From JAJNPS01 sp031426185 (GTDB lineage Bacteria; Pseudomonadota; Alphaproteobacteria; Rhodobacterales; Rhodobacteraceae), in assembly GCA_031426185.1 (NCBI GenBank), contig JANPKV010000362.1, forward strand, positions 1 through 9,838: a DNA stretch of 9,838 nucleotides, written 5' to 3'. This document shows positions 6,083-9,838 of this stretch, piece by piece (the stretch's first letter is position 1; each line of letters starts with the position of its first letter). The position numbers and the translations under genes were made by a program. The notes below the pieces were generated by a model. It was not told the DNA's origin, did not search any database, and saw only the letters and a program-made list of their open reading frames with translations.

Positions 6083-8137
6083 TCAGGCCACCGGGACCGC
6101 CGCGCCAGCCTCGACCAGCACACCGTGACCGGTCAGGGGTGACTTGCGCTCGCCGGGAGCCATGCCCAACAGCGCCGCAAGCTCGTCAGCGGGGGTAGAA
6201 GGACCCCCGGTCTCGTCGAGGTGTAGCGCCAAGGCGCGCGCGACGGCCGGTGCGGCGACGCTTGTGCCGGACAGCCGGGCGACACTGCCGGACAGCACAC
6301 CGCTGGCGCATCTTCCGCGCAGAACGGCTCCATCGTCGCCCCGCGCCGCCAATGTGGGTCCAGTGGACTTGCCGGGAAGCTGAAACGTCACGACACCGGA
6401 TGCGGTATAAAGCGCGGGCTCGAATGACCCCGGTTGTCCGGTTCTGGGTCTGACCGAACCGACGAACAGCACGGCAGGCTCGGTCGTGCCGGAAAACGCA
6501 ACGGCCGTTCCTTCGCGGGTGACGGGGCTGTTGTCAAAGCCCGCTTCGGTCGCCAGTGGAAAGGTCCAGTCGCGGGTCTCGTCGTCCCAATGCCAGGCCT
6601 GCGGGTGATCGAGCCAGCTTTGGCGGCCAAAGGTGCGATAGCCTGCGGGGGTGTCGTCGCGCTGGACGCGAACCGAGATCAGGGCAGGGGCCTCGTCGGC
6701 GCGGGTCACCGCAATGCGCCAGCAGCCCGGTTGCGACAAGGTTGCAGCCCCGGCGGTCGGCGCCACCGCAACATGCACCATGCGGTGTTCGTCTTCGGCA
6801 ACCCCGGTCACCATCGCCACCGGCGGCGTGCCGATCGACCAGCTTTGGCCAGGCTCCGGCCATGGAACATTGTCAAACGACGCAAGCGCACCGGGCGGAT
6901 GCAGCGACAGCCGCAGCGCACCCGCACTGGAATTGTAGGCGCGCAGTTCGACAAAGCTTGGCGTGTGGTCGTCGGGCAGGATCCGCCAGTCCAGCGTCAG
7001 CTCTTTTGCGGCGCGAAGCTCCGTCCGTGCCACCAGCCGTGCGCGCCGCGCGTTGCCATAAGCCGCAACAATGCGCAGCACCGCATGCGGGGCCAGACGC
7101 GCATAACGTTGCACCTCGTACTGGAACCATTCGGCCAAGAACGCAGATGCATTGCCCGGACCCGCCAGCGAGCCCAAACTCAGGTTGACGACCAGCGGCG
7201 CGACTGGCCCACCGCCTGCACGCCGCAGCGTCTGCGCCATCAGCCAGCGCAGTCCCTGTGCGACATAGCCTTCGAGCCGCCGTCCGGATGTGTCCCGCAG
7301 CGCGGCAGGCGGCAACTGCACCGCCAGGATCGGCAGCGCACGCATCGCGGCGTCAGCATCCCCTTCGGGTGCCGCGCCGGCGGCAAGGTCAAGAACATGC
7401 GTGCCATGACTGACAAGATGGCTGGTGGACCACTGTTCGGTGGCCGGACCGATTGTGCGGTTGATGGCGCGGTACACCTCTGCTTCGGGCTCGCCGCCCG
7501 CAAGCAAAGCGTCGATTTCATCCTTGTCCAGAACGCCCCCGCAAAGGACCCCGGGCAGGTCGCGCAGTTCGGCGGTTTGCAACCAGACCGCCGCAATGCG
7601 GGTATGGGCGGGGTCTGACCGGAAACGCGCATTGAGAAAGGCAATGCCGTCATCAATCGCCGCAACAATCGGGGGCGGCCGCTGGTCGCTGGCCGCCGCT
7701 GCTGTCGGCAGGCGAAACGGCGTGTCGCTATGGTCTGGACGACCGATCAGTCTTGCGCGGGACATCGGGACGGGCGCGCCGACATGCCGCACCTGGCACC
7801 AGGCCGGAATCTCCCCCAGATCGGTCGCAGCGACATAGGCCACAAACCGCAGATCGCCTGCCCAGCCTGTATCTGCAAGGCCCGCTTCGGTTACCAGCAG
7901 GTCCCGCTCGTCCCGGGCCATCAGGAACAGATCCAAAGCCAACACCTGATTGATCGCCGCGACCAGGTTTGCGGGTCCGTCTTTGACCCGCGTCAACTGC
8001 ACGAACACCGGCAGATACCAGACGTCGTTTGCCGACAGCTTGGCGCGATGCTGCGCCTCCCAGGCGACATAGCCGCCATGGCGTGCCGGTTCCTTGGCCA
8101 GTGTCCATTCCAGAATCGCAGGTGCAGGCTGTGACAT
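6083..8137 (-). CDS. Subtilisin-like (S8) serine peptidase with large internal insert
   Basis: This is a predicted S8 peptidase of 684 residues. The triad is Asp162 (IVAAIDDGIAF), His244 (SHGTHVLDLAAG) and Ser626 (LSGTSVAAPAVARAL), and the oxyanion-hole Asn is Asn362 (VAAYGNAR). All four are present, so it should be active. Residues 1-150 form an N-terminal domain I do not recognise. Asp to His is 82 residues, and Asn362 to Ser626 is 264 residues, against about 66 in subtilisin. An inserted domain near residues 375-590, rich in alternating hydrophobic and Trp/Pro residues, probably folds as beta-sandwich. No signal peptide or membrane segment is seen, so a cytoplasmic site or non-classical export is implied. 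The start at 8137 is set by GGGAGG seven bases upstream. An in-frame GTG at 8242 would add 35 basic residues with no support. The gene is divergent from the oxoamine synthase gene and convergent with the PAP2 gene. Confidence 0.88.
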   Translation of the reverse strand: MSQPAPAILEWTLAKEPARHGGYVAWEAQHRAKLSANDVWYLPVFVQLTRVKDGPANLVAAINQVLALDLFLMARDERDLLVTEAGLADTGWAGDLRFVAYVAATDLGEIPAWCQVRHVGAPVPMSRARLIGRPDHSDTPFRLPTAAAASDQRPPPIVAAIDDGIAFLNARFRSDPAHTRIAAVWLQTAELRDLPGVLCGGVLDKDEIDALLAGGEPEAEVYRAINRTIGPATEQWSTSHLVSHGTHVLDLAAGAAPEGDADAAMRALPILAVQLPPAALRDTSGRRLEGYVAQGLRWLMAQTLRRAGGGPVAPLVVNLSLGSLAGPGNASAFLAEWFQYEVQRYARLAPHAVLRIVAAYGNARRARLVARTELRAAKELTLDWRILPDDHTPSFVELRAYNSSAGALRLSLHPPGALASFDNVPWPEPGQSWSIGTPPVAMVTGVAEDEHRMVHVAVAPTAGAATLSQPGCWRIAVTRADEAPALISVRVQRDDTPAGYRTFGRQSWLDHPQAWHWDDETRDWTFPLATEAGFDNSPVTREGTAVAFSGTTEPAVLFVGSVRPRTGQPGSFEPALYTASGVVTFQLPGKSTGPTLAARGDDGAVLRGRCASGVLSGSVARLSGTSVAAPAVARALALHLDETGGPSTPADELAALLGMAPGERKSPLTGHGVLVEAGAAVPVA

Positions 8138-8144
8138 CAAAGAG

Positions 8145-8150
8145 CCTCCC
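8145..8150 (-). promoter_or_regulatory. Strong Shine-Dalgarno of the S8 peptidase gene
   Basis: On the minus strand GGGAGG precedes ATG 8137 by seven bases (CTCTTTG). It is one of the strongest ribosome binding sites in the window and decides this start over the upstream GTG. Confidence 0.75.
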
Positions 8151-8221
8151 GTCAGGCGTCGTTTGGCGATGATCTGCCGCGTTGTGCCAGCAAGCCTGCC
8201 ACAAGTTTTCTGCCGCTTTCC

Positions 8222-8311
8222 ACCAATCTTTGGTCCAAGCACCTCTTTTCACGATGAATTAACGCGTCAATCGCCCCTTCGTCGGCGCAGGATCACGGGG
8301 CGATCACGACG
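8222..8311. promoter_or_regulatory. Repeats in the divergent spacer, peptidase / oxoamine synthase
   Basis: The 219-bp spacer 8138-8356 is less GC-rich in its middle. It contains a 5-bp dyad ACCAA-TCT-TTGGT (8222-8234), an 8-bp inverted repeat ATCGCCCC (8270-8277) / GGGGCGAT (8297-8304) with a 19-nt loop, and GATCACG repeated directly at 8291-8297 and 8302-8308, 11 bp apart. These may be operator or leader elements. No convincing -35/-10 pair could be fixed by eye on either strand. Confidence 0.3.
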
Positions 8312-8344
8312 TGTGGCCTATCCCGGTCAGACGCCGACATTGCC

Positions 8345-8349
8345 AAAGG
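8345..8349 (+). promoter_or_regulatory. Shine-Dalgarno of the oxoamine synthase gene
   Basis: AAAGG lies seven bases before ATG 8357. The next codon is also ATG (8360), so the exact initiator is ambiguous by one residue. Confidence 0.5.
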
Positions 8350-8356
8350 TCCTGCC

Positions 8357-9697
8357 ATGATGATCTCTGCTCCCGCCCTGATCGAAACCCTGTCCGACAA
8401 TCCCGACCCGTGCCGCCAATCGGGTCGTGGGCCCGACCTTTTTGCGCGCTGGAACAGTGCACAACCTGCCGCAATCACACGGCTCGCGGGGGGACTGGAC
8501 CAACGCGCACGCGTCGTCATCGGCCGCCACGACCGGCGCGCGAGCATGCTGGACCGCGCCGGGCGTGGCATGGCGGGCCTCAATTTCACCTCGATGGACT
8601 ATCTGGGCCTGTCGAGCCATGAGGCGATCACCACGGCGACCGTAAGGGCCGCACAGAAACTGCCGCTGGCATCCGGCGGGACCGCCGCAATGACCGGCCT
8701 GTCGCCCCAACTTCTGGCGCTGGAGCGTCGCGTCGCCGACAGCTTTGGTCTTTCCGATGCCACGGTGTTTGCGTCGGGCTGGCAAGCCCTGCAGGCCGCG
8801 ACCGCGACCCTGCTGGGCCGCAAGGATCATGCGATCATCGACATGAATGCCCATCCGGCGCTGAAGGCCGGCGCACGGCTGGCGGGCGCTGCCGTGCATA
8901 CCTATCCGCACGGCTCGCTTGAGGGCGTTGAGCGTAGACTTGCGCGGTTGCGCCGGGGCGATCCGGATGCGGGCTTGCTCGTTGCAACCTCGGCGCTGTT
9001 TCCCACCACCGCCACAATCCCCGACCTGATCGGCGTGATCGAGCTTTGCGCGGCCTATCGGGCAACGCTGCTTGTCGATGTCGCCCATGATTTTGGCGCG
9101 CTGGGACAACGGGGACTTGGGGTGGCTGAACTTCAGGGCTTGATCGGCCGCATTGATGTGGTCGTTGGCAGCTTTGCCAAGACCTTCGGCTCCAATGGCG
9201 GGTTCGTCGCGTCCCGCAACACGGCGTTTCATCTGGCCTTGCGGTTGTCAGGTTCTGGTCAGGCGCAAAGTTCTGCCCTCTCGCCGCTGCAGGCCGCGGT
9301 GATCCTGGCGGCGTTTGACATCGTGTTTTCGCCCGAAGGCACGCGTCGCCGGGCGCGGCTGATGGCCAATTCCCTGCGCTTGCGCAACCGGCTGGTGGTC
9401 GAAGGCTTTCATGTCCTCGGTCAGCCGGGCCCCCTGGTCTCGACGGTGCTGCAGGGGGTCCTGTTCGCCCGTGCCATGACCGCCGAGGCAGCGCGGCGCG
9501 GCGTTCTGATCAACCTGCTGGAATCGCCCCATGTGCCGTTGCATGCGCCGCGCTGGCGGTTGCAGCTCATGTCTGAACACACCATCGCCGATATCGACCG
9601 CCTGGCCGAGGTCGCCGTGACCGCCCGCGCTTTGCTTGGCACCGGGCAGGCGGGTGCCGCCCCGATTTCCGTGCCCACCGGATTTGCCGACAGCTAG
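8357..9697 (+). CDS. PLP-dependent alpha-oxoamine synthase family enzyme (BioF/Kbl/CqsA-like)
   Basis: This is a fold-type I PLP enzyme of the alpha-oxoamine synthase family. The family joins an amino acid to an acyl thioester with decarboxylation (BioF, KBL, HemA, serine palmitoyltransferase, CqsA). Marks are LNFTSMDYLGLS (75-86), SGGTAAMTG (106-114), FASGWQA (138-144), the PLP-stacking His166 (NAHPALKAGARL), DVAHDFGALGQRGLG with Asp241 and His244, the Schiff-base Lys275 (GSFAKTFGSNGG), and a C-terminal Arg motif PRWRLQLMSEHTIADID. At 446 residues it is about 50 longer than BioF, with an unusual N-terminal 70 and a roughly 20-residue tail. It departs from canonical members: DEAH is DVAH, and the usual E-S-x-x-SMDG segment is TSALFPTTAT. 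It may therefore use a different substrate. No biotin, sphingolipid, haem or threonine-degradation gene is adjacent, so I give no symbol. It converges on ubiG, sharing CTAG at the stops. Confidence 0.85.
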   Translation: MMISAPALIETLSDNPDPCRQSGRGPDLFARWNSAQPAAITRLAGGLDQRARVVIGRHDRRASMLDRAGRGMAGLNFTSMDYLGLSSHEAITTATVRAAQKLPLASGGTAAMTGLSPQLLALERRVADSFGLSDATVFASGWQALQAATATLLGRKDHAIIDMNAHPALKAGARLAGAAVHTYPHGSLEGVERRLARLRRGDPDAGLLVATSALFPTTATIPDLIGVIELCAAYRATLLVDVAHDFGALGQRGLGVAELQGLIGRIDVVVGSFAKTFGSNGGFVASRNTAFHLALRLSGSGQAQSSALSPLQAAVILAAFDIVFSPEGTRRRARLMANSLRLRNRLVVEGFHVLGQPGPLVSTVLQGVLFARAMTAEAARRGVLINLLESPHVPLHAPRWRLQLMSEHTIADIDRLAEVAVTARALLGTGQAGAAPISVPTGFADS

Positions 9698-9838
9698 GCG
9701 CGCCGCAGGCTGGTGGTCACATAGTTGCATGACAGATCGCGTGCGGACAGGCTCCACGACCAGGCGACAGGATTGAAGACCATCCCCTTGCGGTCGACCG
9801 GGTCCAGCCCGGCCTTGCGCAACAAGTCGTAAAGTTCG
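9694..9838 (-). CDS. ubiG: UbiG C-terminal end (ubiquinone O-methyltransferase), truncated by window edge
   Basis: The minus strand is open from the window edge to TAG at 9696-9694 and gives 47 residues. They begin ELYDLLRKAGLDPVDRKG and continue with VFNPVAWSWSLSARDLSCNY and VTTSLRRA. The pattern GL.PVDRKG.VFNP..W.WSLSARDLS.NY matches the C terminus of alphaproteobacterial UbiG as I know it. That SAM-dependent enzyme performs both O-methylations of ubiquinone biosynthesis. The SAM-binding domain lies outside the window, so the call rests on this tail alone. Its stop overlaps the oxoamine synthase stop by 4 bp. Confidence 0.75.
   Translation of the reverse strand, partial: ELYDLLRKAGLDPVDRKGMVFNPVAWSWSLSARDLSCNYVTTSLRRA

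Noticed and set aside
4831..6123. 430-residue open frame on the minus strand opposite the PAP2 gene
   Set aside because: Its translation is Arg/Gln-rich with no family motif and a Met/Val/Thr repeat made by the GHH tract. The plus-strand frame has the full PAP2 signature.
6434..7618. 394-residue open frame on the plus strand opposite the peptidase
   Set aside because: It is antisense to a gene with an intact catalytic triad. Its composition is Arg/Gly/Pro/Gln-rich, typical of shadow frames in GC-rich DNA.
8230..8260. TTGGTC with GATGAA or TGAATT as a promoter for the oxoamine synthase gene
   Set aside because: Matches to consensus are poor, with about half the -10 positions, and the spacing is 17 or 19 bp depending on the choice. 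Not supportable by eye.
8327..9232. 301-residue minus-strand frame over the oxoamine synthase gene
   Set aside because: It has basic, low-information composition and no motif, while the plus strand carries the PLP motifs.

Overview
The window looks like chromosomal DNA of a GC-rich alphaproteobacterium, most likely a Rhodobacteraceae/Roseobacteraceae relative. The reasons are the strong G/C third-position bias, the character of the XylA, Gpr/YghZ and UbiG proteins, and a regulator architecture (winged helix + BTAD-like + TPR) common in that group. This placement is inference from the sequence alone. No tRNA, rRNA, insertion sequence, CRISPR array or phage gene is visible.

Layout: eight genes alternate strictly in strand (+ - + - + - + -). 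They are a 5'-truncated xylose isomerase (xylA, 2-1162 +), a YihY/BrkB-family inner-membrane protein (1153-2025 -), an aldo/keto reductase of the L-glyceraldehyde-3-phosphate reductase type (gpr/yghZ, 2111-3136 +), a SARP/BTAD-like regulator with TPRs (3146-4756 -), a soluble PAP2/vanadium-haloperoxidase-fold protein with an N-terminal (Gly-His-His)11 tract (4918-6060 +), a subtilisin-like S8 serine peptidase without a signal peptide (6083-8137 -), an alpha-oxoamine-synthase-family PLP enzyme (8357-9697 +), and the 3' end of ubiG (9694-9838 -). Coding density is very high. The four convergent junctions overlap or nearly touch (10-bp overlap, 9-bp gap, 22-bp gap, 4-bp overlap sharing CTAG). All promoters must lie in three divergent spacers: 2026-2110, 4757-4917 and 8138-8356.

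Functionally, xylA and gpr are carbon-metabolism genes, and ubiG belongs to ubiquinone synthesis. The accessory-looking part is 3146-9697: the regulator faces the His-rich PAP2 protein across a 161-bp spacer, the PAP2 gene converges on the peptidase gene, and the peptidase diverges from the orphan oxoamine synthase. The regulator/PAP2 spacer holds a tandem 11-bp direct repeat with the one-helical-turn period typical of SARP-type binding sites, so the regulator may control itself and the PAP2 gene. No gene here has a demonstrated partner, and a joint function for this set is a hypothesis.
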